DNA from: Dysidea avara | Lineage: Eukaryota > Porifera > Demospongiae > Dictyoceratida > Dysideidae | Reading direction: 5' to 3' | NCBI RefSeq assembly: GCF_963678975.1 | Contig: NC_089280.1 | Span: 16,032,780-16,096,779, forward strand | Length of the DNA stretch: 64,000 nucleotides | Part shown: positions 50,735 to 63,713 of the stretch, piece by piece | Position numbering within the stretch: position 1 is the first letter of the stretch | Layout: each line of letters starts with the position of its first letter | Made by a program: the position numbers and the translations under genes | The notes under the pieces: model-generated | Told to the model about the DNA's origin: nothing | Database searches by the model: none | The model's input: the letters and a program-made list of their open reading frames with translations, nothing else

Positions 50735-52920
50735 AGGGTGGATTTGGAGGGGGTGCTTAGCACCCCCTCCAAAATTGTACTATGTGCAAGCTAGGAAGCT
50801 TCTAGAAGTTGCAGTACAGATGCAATTGCATTTTATATGCATGCATGGGCAATGAAAAGATGGAAAGGGAAAGGTGAATGGCTCATCTTTTGTTAGAATT
50901 ACTGAGAGGGCTCAAATTATACTTTTGGTGTAAGGCTTTACCTAAAAGCTGCTAAAAATCGAAATACTCTAATAGAACAGTCAACTACTCTATTAGAGCA
51001 TCCATCATGAAAAATGTTTTTCAAAAAGTTATTAGTGTGTCACACATTTGCCTTCTTGATCTGTGCACTGCTATTTTAGGCCACTCCAAATGATACTGTA
51101 GTTTCCCGTCCTGATGTTTTTGTTATTTGGTGTGGGCAGGAGGCTAGTTATCATTATTCATTGTTAAAGATGTGACTGCTCTATTAGAGTATCTCGATCT
51201 TGAGAGGATTTTAAGGTCATGAAAATGGCTTCTTTGCAAACTAGCAACCACCAGAACTGTTCATTTTTAGGCTTTTTAGCAATGCAAAATAAAAGGCTCT
51301 ATGAGAAGTTTCCAGAAAGCAGTACAGGAAGTGATTTTGGAAAAATAATGACAATAATAACATGCAATGTGGGTGCCCAGACATGATGCGGGCGGAGGAT
51401 GGGAAACTACAGTCTCATTTGGAGTGGCCTTACCATTGCTCCAAACATCCTGCCATATACTATACCATAGATAATTACTTTCCGAGAACAGCTTCTAACA
51501 AATTGTTCAATATCATAGTTTTTTTAGTTGTTACTACAAACTTGATGTTTGGGTTGACATTCTTAAGTAAAACGGTGAATTTCTTAGCATGGATAAAGTT
51601 ATCAAGGGTTTGGTATCTGAGAACTGTTTGGTTTTGCTTTACCAGTACCAAAGTTTCGTGCTGCATTTATCTGATGAATCTCCCTATATTTTAGCATCTA
51701 AGAGTCTGCACTCCCAAACCTCTTGAAGTTCAACTTTATAAGTTCGAATGAGACTGCAGCATTTATGCTGTCAGTGTGCCCAGGTTATAAAGGGTGGACC
51801 AAAACTGGTTGTATATGTAAGTGACTTTGGACTCTGGTTGTAAAATATGGTGATGGGGCCATAGTTGTAAAAAGTCAGATTGAAATAGCAATAGAACAGT
51901 CTGTGACTATAATACAAAGGTGAAGTTATTTTTGTGTACATTTTAAATCTCTACATGTGACTAAATAACCTCAAGATCTAATCTTGTGTATTGTCTTTGA
52001 CAATGTATTGCCTTATAATCCAGTAACATTAATTTTAAAAGTGTAGTCCTGCTTTTCAACTATAATTGCTTACAACTGAACTTATCCATCTTGTACCCAC
52101 AATCTTTCAGTACAATAGAGTATTTGGCTAATAGCTTCCAGATCCAATCTTGTGATAGCTATATATATTCCAAAAATTTCCAGACGGAGCATCACCCCAG
52201 ATCCCCCTAGTTGTAAAATTCTACGTTTGTGTACTATACACACTGGTGAGTCTATACTTGTCCTCTTAAGCCCTCTCTTCATTGTTACTGTTTGGACATT
52301 ATAGTTTGAGCCAGCACACTAGCTATACCTCAAGCCGAGCAATACACTAAATGAAATTAGCAATCTTGTATATTGATGAATTTAGCATATACAAAATTTA
52401 GCAATTCATGAATTGATGTAATCAATTAGCAAAAATCCAAAACTTTAAAATTGCTAAATTTAATATACCAATATAAGCAAGTATTGATCATGTGTATATA
52501 GCTGATATTCATATTCCTGTTCTTTAAGATGTAAAGAATAAATTTTTAGTTACTGGCTGTACTCTTTATATGACGGCCGTGCCCTTATTTGACAGCTAGT
52601 ATTACAACTGTTCAGGAATAATGGTGTCATTTCATCCTTATTACATTTAGATGACTCATAATGCTTTACGAGCATTGTGAGTAACTTAAACAAAGCGGCA
52701 TCATTTTTCAGTCCAAATATTACCAAATTCAATACCGAATAGGCTAAATTGCAAAATTTTGCTGTGCCCCCCCCCCCCCCCCCCCCCAGATAGAGCACGC
52801 TTCGCACACTATACTACTGTAGTTAGTTGTATAAACCAGTTGTCGCTTTTCTTAGCAAACCAGCCATCATTTTAAATGCTCCTGTTAGCATCCCCCTTCT
52901 GAAATTCTAGATCTGCCCTT
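50735..52920 (+). mobile_element. 2.1 kb TIR element, copy 2
   Basis: It aligns with 19306-21386 throughout, for example GCAAGCTAGGAAGCTTCTAG, TCTGAGAACTGTTTG and AAATTGCTAAATTTAA. The ends are AGGGTGGATTTGGAGGGGG and the complement of AGGGCAGATCTAGAATTTC. No target duplication is obvious. It differs from copy 1 by a 351-bp insertion (51079-51429) and by a C tract at about 52767-52787. No transposase frame is visible. Confidence 0.8.
51079..51429. mobile_element. PIF/Harbinger-like MITE
   Basis: The inverted ends begin GGCCACTCCAAATGA and run on with ACTGTAGTTTCCC in both arms (right arm as complement). A 3-bp duplication TTA flanks it (51076-51078, 51430-51432), and the empty site CTATCTTACCATTGC is preserved in copy 1 of the host repeat at about 19650. 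A TWA-type 3-bp duplication is characteristic of PIF/Harbinger. The dyad motif is inside (51173-51199). Confidence 0.9.
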
Positions 52921-55604
52921 GCATTATAGAAAACTGTGTGGGTGATCAATAGAAATTTTTGGAGGTTAATGCCTACATTGACTAGAACAGGTACATTTTG
53001 TATTTTTTTTAAATGTTACGTATCTCAGAGTATTTGAGACCTGAAGACTTCCCTGGAGGCATGCCCCCAGACCTGACATCTATGTGTCTGGTGCTTCAAA
53101 CCAACTCATTTGCCTGCTCCTGATACTATCCCTGTATGCCAGCAGAAGCAAGTATAACAGGCTACATCAATCAATTCCTAAATTATGTTTAAAATGTCAG
53201 ATTTAAAGATTTTGGTGAAAATCTTCACCATATTCAACCTCTAAATGCATAATTTTCCTAAGAAGTATTTCACCAGACCCCCAAGATTTGTAAAAATGTA
53301 GTTACCTGTCACCTAAATTCTGGAGCCGCCCTTGTAGCATGAAATTGTCCTTAAATTCAAACTCAAAAAGTACAATTTTAAGGTAGATTGTCTTCAAAAT
53401 AGCATACACACACAACCGGTAGAAATAGTTACCTTCAGATTTAATCTCAAAAGCTTGTGATTTTACAAAGTTCCTTGTTTTGAGAATGGCCCCAAACTAT
53501 AAAAATGCCATAATATTCAATCTCAGATAGCCCAAGTTTGGAAGATATTAACCCAGATCTGTTAGATTCATTGCTAGTGCCTTGCCAATACAATGTCTCA
53601 AATTTCCCGTTTTATTCAACTGATTCAACACAAGCAGTGCACTACAAACAGAATTGTGTGTGTGAACAGTACAACTCTACCAACCATAAGATGTGGCTTC
53701 ACCCAAGCAGGCATGACACAGCCTAGACTATATAACTAGTCTGGCACTAGTCTGGTAACTACATATTTCAACTGTTTATGGTCGTGAACTTTGCTATAGC
53801 TATCATAACTATACTTCGTTATAATATAGTAGACTTTCACCCAGTCACACCCCTAATTCCCCCAAAGAAAAAATCAACTGAGCTAGGCTGCGGGATATAG
53901 CTTGAATGGGAAGCCATGCAAATGTCTTTCAATAAGAATCTGAGTAAGAATCTATTATCACAAGAAGTAAAAATCTTTAATCTTGACACACAGGTACTCA
54001 CTACTGCACTGAAGGGCTACCGTAGTCACTTCCATACCTCCAGTTGATACACTTATGACTGGGATCAAGAATTTGATTGTTGAAATTTTCCTTGATCACT
54101 TGATTTCACCTATAAAAGAGTCTTGATTCTTGATTGTCAACTGTAAAAGTCTATTAAATTATATTGTGTTGCTAAAAATTAGCCTTTATTGCCACTTTTG
54201 GGGACATCTTGATCGCTTGATTAAAAAAATAGCTTTGAAATGTGCTTGATTTCCACTTGTAGGAGGGACATCTTGATCGCTTGATTCACTATGCTAAAGC
54301 CACTTGATTGAATCCTGTTGCCAGTTGTAAGTGTTTCAACAAACAGTATTGAAGTGACTGATTTGCAACCACAGTTGTATGTTAAGGCCAGCCAAGTCAA
54401 CAGTCATGGACCAAAATTTTACCTATGACATCTAAAAGTCATAGGTATTCATCACAGATCATGTACTGGAATTGGCTCTTAGTCTTAAGTGAAATTTTTG
54501 CTCCCTGGATCAAGACTTTGACTGTGGTTCTCCAGTCCATGCCTACTTGACACCCCTCAGCTATGTTAAGTCACCATGTAGAGAGTTCAGGTACGTAGCA
54601 AGTTAGAATCCAGCTGCATAACAAGAGACAAACCAAGTCAGCATTCAACTATGAAACTATAGTCACTCTAAAGTATCTTACAAGTCTCAGATAGTTCAAC
54701 CACATAACAAATCACCCTGTACACACTATAGAGCTTTCAGCCATATAAGTACCATTAGTACTGTTATTATTAGCTTTATTTGACACACATCATGCAGTGG
54801 TTACTTCACTAGAGTATAATAGTGTTGATGTGGTTAATTAATACTTTGGAATATGCAATTATTATAATTTTAGCGGCGCATAAAGTTTAGGATTTGCTCT
54901 GGCTGCTTTCCATGAGTGGATTTCTAGAGATGTGTGCCAGCCACTGGGAGCGCTCTGGCACCTTCAAATGCCACTAGCCAGCTGAAACACGATCACGAAG
55001 CTAGAGACATGGACAGCCTTTGACAGTTTCCCAGATGTTTTCTACATAAATCTCTTTCATTTTCAGTGGCGCAGGTGGTCTTGACAGCCCAATATTAAAG
55101 CTGGAGATACCATATGACTTGCTTGACCATTTTCTGTTCATATACCAATTGCCTACCCGCCACCCATGCACCATGGTTGGCTTCATTCACGGTGAAAATT
55201 TCAAACTCATATATTTACCTACTCAAGCTATACTGGATTAAAATCGCATATCTCACAATCTATTGATGTGTGTAGATCGACTATTTTCCCAAATTAGATC
55301 ACATATATTTCTACAGAAAGGCAGGGCTAGTTTTGCATCTGTCTGTCATTGTATGAGGGAGAAAACCTTCAATAGGTCTTATACATTGCCTGTGATGGTC
55401 TTTCATAAACTTTTTGCTGGTGAAAGTTCCAGGGACAGGTTAGTTTTTGTGTTTAATTCCTGGTGAGTCATTTTTGTCTATTATACACATTTTTAGTCAA
55501 ATGCTCGAGTTTCATGTTCTGAGGTGTGTACTAAACTGTAATTTAAATAATTTCATGATGTGGTGAATTTTATTACCAAGTTACCATCGTCCATAATAAC
55601 ATGC
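52921..55604. other. No gene recognised
   Basis: Short element ends (CTGGAGCCGCCCTTG near 53320; GGAGGCATGCCCCCAGACC near 53055) show further decayed repeats. 54060-54310 has loosely repeated 'TTGATCACTTGATT'-like blocks. No domain in any frame. Confidence 0.4.
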
Positions 55605-55992
55605 TATAGTATGTTCACGTTGAGCTGAACCCTCAAAAACATTTAATAACTCATGGATGCAATTACACACGATCTTGAAATTTGGCTTATTTGTAGTACT
55701 GCTTGACCCGCTAAAAATGTTTCAAAATCTTTTTGTTCAAATATTTGACATAATATTTACGGCCAATCAAAATTTTCACAATACATTTCCTATGGGGAAG
55801 CCATATAAACACAGTGTCCATTATAGCCCTTTCCTGAACTTGTAATGGAGCCAAACTGTACGTGTCTGTTGTTGACACCTTTGCTGTTACCAATAATCAT
55901 CTGGTTGGCTGAAATGTTAACTCTGTTGAGAAAAAATCCACTTTTAATTTTTAGCTGTTTTTTAGGATTCAGCTCAACGTGAACATACTATA
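55605..55992. mobile_element. MITE, TATAGTATGT family, copy 2
   Basis: Inverted ends TATAGTATGTTCACGTTGAG and CTCAACGTGAACATACTATA, 388 bp. The interior aligns with 32639-33025. Termini starting with TA are consistent with a TA target, but this is not proven. Confidence 0.9.
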
Positions 55993-56771
55993 GGCACTTT
56001 CAACAAATGAGTTTCTCACAAAACCAGTAAACCTTCCATTATCAAGAGAATGTGTATAGTCAAGGTTGACGATCATTTCAATGATGGTATATATGAAACT
56101 AACCTAGGACAGGTGGCGCTTTTCTTATCCATGGTGGCAAATATTATCTATGAGCTAACCACTAAACAAGATATATCATTTTCCAGCATCTCCTGCAACT
56201 TTAAGCTGTAAATTGTCAGATAGTGTTGTAAACAGCTTGACAAGTTTTTTAGTGACAAGATTTATGTCTATTTTCATGAATAATGTTTGTTTACAATTGC
56301 AAAGCTTAGGTATATGAAACTAAAGACAGTGCTGCCCAAGAACACTGTCAAGTATGTTTATATACTACCATTACTAGCGTGATGTCAATATTTAATTTAA
56401 CTGCTGTGACCATGTTTTCCATCAAATCAAAGGCTATCCTAGAACATACAACAACATCTGGGTACTGGACAAAACCTGTAAGGGCTAAGCTGGTATATAA
56501 CTTTTATTCTATCAAAATTAATAATGCCTAGATACAGTATAACCCTGTGAGAGAATGCAGAATACTACCCGCTGGAGCAATACAGCTACAACTTTGAGGA
56601 ACTGACTTATTGAAAAAATTCAGCACCATGCACACAAAATTGATAGTGCAATGAAAGAATGTTCCAGGATGTTAGCCTTGTGGATAAGTAATCTTTAGAA
56701 AACGATGTCACTTAAAATTGTTTACCTGCAGGGATGGACAAACAGGGCCAGCCCCAAATGCTTTGGTGTAC

Positions 56772-59248
56772 TGCAAGTATGGAATAATATGTACATATGT
56801 GGCTAGTAATTTCTTGAAAACATGCTAATTGAAGTAATAGGTCCTTGTATACCACTGCATTATATTTTTATTATCCAAGTTTACTATCTATTAGCAGCAT
56901 TCACAAGAATCTATTGCATGAAAGCTGATAATGTACAAGTGTTTAGAAATATTGAAGTTGAGATCAATGTAGTGAAACCATGATACAACATAGTTATCTG
57001 CCCTACTTTGGTTTGCGATTCAGGTTTTTGTAAAAAGTGTGCACTAGAAAGTAGGCTAAAACAACAACAACAAAAAAAAACAGGATTTGACCAAAGCAGA
57101 AATTTTCTTATGGTATGCCATATATCTTGTCTCTTAATTCACTTATTTTTAGTGCATTAATCTTTAATTTCAGAAATACAATAGCTTTTAGTATTTGTTA
57201 TGCTACAGATAAATGCATGTGACTGTTCTATAACTGACTGTTTGAACACCGCTGTTTATCTGGCTATTGTATTAGGATCTGTAAATATTGGTATTTGCAA
57301 CAAGTTTTTGTTGAGGTCCCCAAATGAATGATGGTCTCTGCTACAAATTTTTATTGTGTGATGAGATGGTTGGGGCTGTTTGAATTATAAATATCTACTA
57401 TAAATGTATCTATGACTTAATCTTTACTCAGAATTTAATGTCATTTTCATTTGAACCCAAAGACACTCTTATGTGCTCTGTGTGTTACCAGCTGCTGAGG
57501 AATCCTTAATATCTACCTTCTTGTTGTCATTCCTTCTGTGAAGAATGTCTGGAGAAGACACGAATGCAATCCAAAATTATTTTAGGAAGGAGGCTACTGT
57601 CCCTACAGGAGGAGTAAAAGAGTTTGAATCAACTTATTTTAAGAGCCAACCAGTAAATGAACTGAATCTGAAGAAGGAATTGGCAGGTAATGTAGATGTT
57701 ACTTGTAGTGAATGTGCTGAAAACAAGCTTGACTGTGAATCATATGATGAGCTGACATGCAAACATCATACTATCAAAGAACAATGTAATGATCCAATAT
57801 TGAACCTGAACAGTAAGCACCAACATCAGTTGAAATCAAGTGAGCTTGTTGATTTGCAGTTACGTGAAACTCCAGATCCAAATACGTCAGAGGTAACTAA
57901 TCTTCCCAACTACATTTCTATACATACAAAAGTGGAATTTTTTGTCATTACTAAGGATGGCAATGGAGAACATTGTTCCAAGGGAGGCCACAATGTGACT
58001 GTGGAGTTAAGATCATCAGCAGACCACGTGACATCTTTGGAAGTAAGGGATAACCATGATGGTAGTTATGTAGCTTTACTTGAAGGTAAGAAAATTGGAG
58101 AAGCTGAGTTACATGTATCCATTGATGGAAGGTTTATCATGGGAAACCCCTATAGCATTACTTTTAGAAACTACCATGCAGTGAAGCTACCTAGCAAAAC
58201 AGTGAACAATAATGGTGGTATGGGTAAACCTTGGGGTATTGCATTTGGCAGAAATGGAATATGGGCTATTACTGACTATTCCAACCACTGTGTGCACGTG
58301 TTTGATGGTCAAGATCAGTTGATCAATTCTTTTGGCAACAGAAGTAACAAGACCAGTCAGTTCATTAATCCACATGGTATTGCATTTGATGAAAGTAACC
58401 ATATGTATGTGGTTGACAACAATAACCACAGAGTGCAGAAGTTTGATGTCAGTGGTAGCTACTTGCTGCATTTTGGCAGTATCCACTTGGTGTCAAAGCA
58501 CATAACGGTCGGATATATGTTTCTGAGTGGGATAGTAGTCGTATATCGGTGTTCCAGTATAATGGATATTTTAGCTTCTCTTTTGGTTCTGACCAGTTGG
58601 ATTACCCATTTGGTTTGGTGGTGAATGTTAATAATCAATTACTTGTCACTGACTGTAACCTTCATTGCATTGCCAGATTCACTCTTGATGGTCATTTTAT
58701 TGATAAGTTTGGTACACATGGGTTTGAAAGAGGTCACTTGAATTATCCCTGTAGTATTGCCACTGATGAAAATGGTCTTGTTTATGTGGGAGATGGAAAT
58801 CATCGTGTGTCTATGTTTGACAGTGTTGGAAACTTTATTCATTGCTTTGGGCCCCAAGGATCTGCTAATGGCAAATTTCACTATCTCTATGGGATTGATG
58901 TTAGCCCTAATGGTAGTATATATGTTGCCGATAGTGACAACAAAAGGATTCAGATTTTTGCGGACTACTAATTGACTCCCTTACAGTATTGTAAATTATT
59001 GTAAAATTACATTCTGGTTAATTCCATGATTGTACTAGTTACTTCTGATAACTTGTATAGTTTGAACATTTTAACTGAATCAGTGGAGTTGATCAACATT
59101 ATACATTATAATATTTAGAATAGCACTGGTATCTACTTCATGCATGGTGCAAGACTTGCTCTGGTGAACTTGTTATACATTTTTTCAACTTGTAGTGACA
59201 AAAATAAGTTTATTCCTACACAGTACAACCCTATTTACATGTTTGGCA
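56772..59248 (+). repeat. Segmental duplication, copy 2 (TRIM/NHL locus)
   Basis: This is the counterpart of 6301-10275. It lacks the nested insertions, and so serves as the empty-site reference for them. Confidence 0.9.
57438..58971 (+). pseudogene. TRIM-like RING/filamin/NHL gene, disrupted copy 2
   Basis: A RING start (ATG at 57438, MCSVCYQLLRNP) is cut by TAA at 57507-57509, after which CCHSFCEECL completes the C3HC4 pattern. A second frame from 57545 runs 359 codons through a Cys/His-rich B-box-like region (CSECAENKLDCESY, CKHH), a filamin repeat (KDGNGEHCSKGGHNVTVEL, DGSYVALLEGKKIGEAELHV) and the first NHL repeats. A 28-nt deletion relative to copy 1, near 58476, throws the frame off. 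The remaining NHL repeats continue in another frame to the stop at 58969 (LDYPFGLVVNVNNQLLVTD, ENGLVYVGDGNHRVSMFD). The product from 57545 could at most be a RING-less filamin plus partial propeller. The family role is E3 ligase/RNA regulation. Confidence 0.88.
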
Positions 59249-61503
59249 CAATAGCATGTTTAAATGAAGCTATAGTATATACCCCATATCTCAATTAGAT
59301 TGATAGGTTGTTACTTGTGAGCTGGGTTGAACAGTAAATTAACATGTAAAACAATTAAACACATGCAACTGTGCTTCCTCACAGGTACGTGGTAATTTCA
59401 TGTGCATGGTGCTGTGATTATTGTGCAGAGTGCATATAGTGCAAGATGTTAGAAATGACCAAAAATGAAAAAAATCATGAAAATTCATATTAAAATTTCT
59501 GCATTGTAATGGTCTGACCGCAACATAACCCATTAGGACATAGTGAGGGTGGTTCCATATATGGATATGTTAAGAGATACAATTGATTTAGTATTGATGG
59601 GCGGTAGCAAAAATACGAATGTCATCATAAATGCTCTTTAGATTCGATGTTAAGAAATCTGTCTTCACATATCTTGTGACATGTTTCTGCACCAAAATGT
59701 GAGGCATTACTCTGCATGGTTACTGAGAAAAAGTGCACTCAGTATTGTTGTATTTTTATAACAGAATGAAATTAAAATTTAAAAATCTGTCTTACAAAAA
59801 TGTAGGTATTAACAAAAGGAACCTTCACTGTACAGTCAGAGCCAGTAGGTACAACCAATTTTCTAAAAAGTGTCAAAACATTTTACTCTAATAAACCATA
59901 CATCACGCTCCCCCAAATTTAGGGGGGTTAGAATTTTGATTTTAAAAAGTTGTTGATCTTCAATATGTTTACAAGTAGTATAACTGGTGAAAATTTGGTG
60001 GTTTTTTATAAATCACAGCTGGAGTTATTCTCAATTATTTGTGGGGGTTCGTGTTTCGGTCATTTCTAATGTCTCTCATTATAGCGTGTAGACGCTATCA
60101 GTTTCTACACACATAGAACTATATGTTAGCTTAATACAAGCACTGTGCCTTGAGGCATTCCTGCCAGGACCTGGGTGGTATTGCTTTTCTGGTTGTCACA
60201 TTGTGATCTAGTAGTTGTCACTAGTTGATGATTTTAAAGCCATGATAGAAGTGACCCTTGTGCTCCATAATGTGATACAGGAGCAAATGTGAGACTATGT
60301 TGCTACAGTACTAAAATCTAGTATATAGTAGGATGTCACAATGTCCTCTTAGATTCAGATACTGTGCAAAATCATTCGCTGTGGAAATCAACTGTTGTGT
60401 TTCATGAAATCCTAAATTGTCCAGTCCATTTGCTGTACATGGTTGGATGTTAGTCAACAATCCGGCCAGGTAATGAGGTGCCATTCAGTTTGTTGCAGGT
60501 GAGAGGGAAATGTGTTTATCACTACACCTTGAGCTTATAACACTAACACTGTATATTTTAATTATGGATTGTAATCTTGGGCATTCATATATCCTATAAG
60601 GCCAGATTAATTGTTTATCATTCCTACCTGCATGCATCACTTCGATTCACCCCACTGCCTCAAATTTCATTATATTGCTGACGTTTGTATGTATTTTGAT
60701 GCTGAGAAGATTGCAGTACAAAAAAATTCCCTTTGCTGAAGTAAATGAATTATTAGTTATAGCTAACCTTTATGGTTATGGTAACTTGCACTTATGGATT
60801 TTTGGATTCTCAGTGCAATTTTAAAAAAACAACAAATGACCTCCCACCTACATGCAAGTCTCCCAGATATTGTGGATGATAAACAAGCAATCAAGTCTGC
60901 CTGGCCGTATGTGCAGTCTTAGAAGTGGTGTTCACCAAATCATATGCACCATTTTAAAGAGCATTATGCAAAGGAAATGTACCGTATACGTGATCTGATT
61001 GGAGGGCAGTATATTGGTAAATAAAGCACATTGGTGGGCCATTAAAATGACCGCTTGCTAGGTTGTGTGAGACCATAGGCAAACTATACTGGCGGGATCT
61101 TATTTCGGTGAGCACAGCTTAACTCACCAATTTGTCAAATTAAAATCCTTTTCAATCAGCTAGACCACACACACACACACACATATATATAATAGACTAT
61201 ATAATAAATACTATTATCATAAAGCAGCTTCTGTAAAAGTATGCAAAACACTTGGGGTTAACAGAACACTCAATGTTTTGTCTCCACCAGCTATTCCCAC
61301 AAAACATCACGTACCAGACCATACATGTTTGACTACTATACATGGGCTATACAAATTTAGTTTTCTTTGACATCATCAACAGTTGCATAAGATAAATTAT
61401 ATATAAAATATACAAGAGCAGTTATTATAGTTGCGTGATACCAACTGCCATGATCAGCATACACCTTATCATCTTAAAAAACAGAATCAGCTACTATAGT
61501 ATC
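59249..61503. other. No gene recognised
   Basis: The pair TTAGAAATGACC (about 59449) and GGTCATTTCTAA (about 60059) suggests a further inverted-repeat element of about 620 bp. Short CA and TA microsatellites occur at 61165-61190. No coding domain in any frame. Confidence 0.4.
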
Positions 61504-61758
61504 TTACGTACAATATGTCAATCCAGACAAGCCTCCAGGAAAACGAACAACAAAATGAATAGTGGTATTAGCTTCAATTCCATAATCAGCTATGGTCATC
61601 TTGTCTTCCAACTGTGATGAACTATAAAGCAGTCGCTGGTTATCAGGTGGTACTTGCAGTTTATTGAACACCTTGCTTTTTAGCGATTTTATGGTATCGC
61701 TTGGTTTAACTTCGACTGTGATAGTATTTCCATTCAAAGACTTTATAAAGATGCGCAT
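61504..61758 (-). CDS. Single ubiquitin-like protein
   Basis: 84 residues, open and apparently intact: MRIFIKSLNGNTITVEVKPS, DNQRLLYSSSQLED, IHFVVRFPGG and the tail LSGLTYCT. It is nearest to domain 2 of the gene at 48505 (both end PGG plus a short tail), although it starts with MRIF as domain 1 does. It retains L8 and V70; position 44 is Leu, and K48 is Ser. A decayed Ub-like domain precedes it (61790-62005), so its ATG may be the only usable start left of a former two-domain gene. Whether it is expressed is unknown; about 30 nt of leader separate it from the decayed part. Confidence 0.7.
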   Translation of the reverse strand: MRIFIKSLNGNTITVEVKPSDTIKSLKSKVFNKLQVPPDNQRLLYSSSQLEDKMTIADYGIEANTTIHFVVRFPGGLSGLTYCT

Positions 61759-61789
61759 TCCACTGTGCTACAATCGTAAAACTTAATGC

Positions 61790-62005
61790 CAGGTGGTTTC
61801 CTTTGGAATGCAGTTGTCACTCAGGGTGGACCGGGATGAGGGGCTTTTAGGTATATTGCTCGTGGCAAGTCGCGCCTCGAGTCGCGCCAAGGATCTTCAC
61901 GATCGTCTCGCTTTGTCAATCACAACTGTCCAACAATGGTATATAATTGGAATTTACTTCCAAAGTGATCGTCTTCCCGGTTAGAATTTTCACGAACAAA
62001 TCTTC
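61790..62005 (-). pseudogene. Decayed first ubiquitin-like domain
   Basis: In changing minus-strand frames: LFVKILTGKTITLEV (Ub beta1-beta2), later IVKIL and LSDNCIPKETTWH (equivalent to Ub LSDYNIQKESTLH). Stops and indels separate them, and the middle of the domain (through residue 50) is scrambled. The DNA is CpG-rich compared with its flanks. Confidence 0.75.
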
Positions 62006-62139
62006 AGTGCCGGAATCAGGCAGCACCCACGCGCTAGATCACGCGATGATGGTAACGCGCTGGCTAATAAATTAGTTTGGCGGTGGCGGCGCCCACCCAT
62101 ATTAAGGGACGGTCCCATGAAAAACCTAATGAGAAAAGT

Positions 62140-62460
62140 ACCCACATCCTGTATTATTGTATTGTATTAATGCTTTACAGTGACCAGCACTGAAGGTCTG
62201 CAGCAACATGTGCTGCAGCCTTAGGATTACCTAACCTAATTTCAAGGACTTAAACTTAGTGACTTATAGCTGAAAAGGTGTAACAGAAAAGGGGCCAAAG
62301 TAAGGAAAAAAATCCCTCCAACCACAGGAATCGAACTGCAGGTCACCCAATGTCTAGTCACGGTCGGGGCCACACTCAGTCTCCTCCAGGAGGGATGGAT
62401 TTTCTTCCTTAATCTTAAAGTCTGTGTTTTTATTCTCATAGGACAAACCCAATGAAAATT
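62140..62460 (-). mobile_element. SINE, full-length, diverged head
   Basis: The minus strand shows a box-B-like GCAGTTCGATTCCTG, then a body, then the shared tail GCAGACCTTCAGTGCTGGTC followed by ACTGTAAAGCATTAATACAA and an ATACA-rich end. The tail is related to the 15.2, 16.6 and 24.0 kb copies; the head differs from theirs. Confidence 0.65.
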
Positions 62461-63296
62461 GCCAATGCATGAATTGAATGAAAACTTGAGGGTGGGTTTT
62501 TAGTTGGGACCATTTTTGAATTTTTTTCTAGTAGTTGATATGGTACTTAAAGCTCTCTAACTGATAAACATATCACGGGGTGGGGAAGGGCTGCACTTCA
62601 ACATCCCCATATCAGCCACAGCATGTGTTGAAATAAATTTTGCATAGCTGTGCCGTTTTAGCTCACATCACACTCATTGCTTTGTTGCTTACTCCACAGC
62701 ATCAACAGCGTACCATAATCCTAAGAATATGATAGCTACTGTAGGTGGATTGGTAAATACCACCGTTTCCAAAACAATACTAACACTGGAATAAAACACA
62801 AGTGTGCATACGTATAGCTACTTTAATAATTTGTGCTTGATCAGAATGTTTTGCACAATTACCAAAGCCTTCATCCTACATAACTGCTGTTAGTAATCAG
62901 TGAACCCTTGGTTATCTGAATCCCAATGTATCTCACAATATTTAATGATAAAAGTGTTCAGATAGCTAAGTTAATTGTTCGGATAACTGACATTATACAA
63001 AGCTCTGTTGAAATACTCTAATAGAACATGTATCTGTACTCAAAATACTCTAATACACCGGTAGAACAATCGTTTCCAATTTTGAGGGTACGGATAAGTG
63101 AGGGTCTACTGTATCATATAATATATTTACCAACAACCCAGACCCCAATATTATACCAGTGATCTATATATCACATTTTCAGGTGTGTAGTTCTTGGACC
63201 CAATCACAATGAATTTGTTTGGAAAGTAGGACCTCCTGTCATTTTCACCGATCTGGATTGCTTTAAACTTCATGTCACACATTCATAACAATAGTA
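62461..63296. other. No gene; 3' flank of profilin
   Basis: A dyad motif copy lies at 63009-63029 with a degenerate second copy at about 63041. Nothing else recognised. Confidence 0.4.
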
Positions 63297-63713
63297 TTAC
63301 ATATTCTGTGACTCCAAATACTGTGCAATGGCATAAACACCTTTATTAATAAATCCTTGCTGGCTACCTACTGGACAGTGAGCAATAATAACAGCAGTTT
63401 TAGTTGCCTGAAGAGTAACTGCTTCACCTCCTGTTCTTGCATACACAACGTTGTCATCTTGTCTTATAAGAATGTAGTAATAACCCTCAACGTGCACACC
63501 GGTAGTCTCGAAAAAGGTAAAGTCTTTGGTTCTGAAACATCTTGCAATAGTTTGGCGTTCTTGTGTTTGTAACTTTAACGCATTAGGATGAGCTTGGGTA
63601 GTCCAAGAGTCACCATTGTCCAGTCCAATGATACATGCCTTATCACAGTGTACTGCTCCAGCTACATCTTCTGTCTGTGCAATCAGACTGTCAATGTAGC
63701 TATCCCAACTCAT
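63297..63713 (-). CDS. Profilin, intronless
   Basis: 138 residues starting MSWDSYIDSLIAQTEDVAGA, the typical profilin N-terminal helix with the conserved W and Y of the poly-proline pocket. GAVHCDKACIIGLDNGDSWT follows, then the central strands (FFETTGVHVEGYYYILIRQD, DDNVVYARTGG) and a C-terminal helix GVYAIAQYLESQNM. Length is as in animal profilins. Profilin binds G-actin and proline-rich ligands and feeds formins. The open frame extends 45 codons upstream to 63848, but the family start is the ATG at 63713. An 'ag' acceptor could lie upstream, so a 5' UTR intron is possible. Confidence 0.92.
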   Translation of the reverse strand: MSWDSYIDSLIAQTEDVAGAVHCDKACIIGLDNGDSWTTQAHPNALKLQTQERQTIARCFRTKDFTFFETTGVHVEGYYYILIRQDDNVVYARTGGEAVTLQATKTAVIIAHCPVGSQQGFINKGVYAIAQYLESQNM

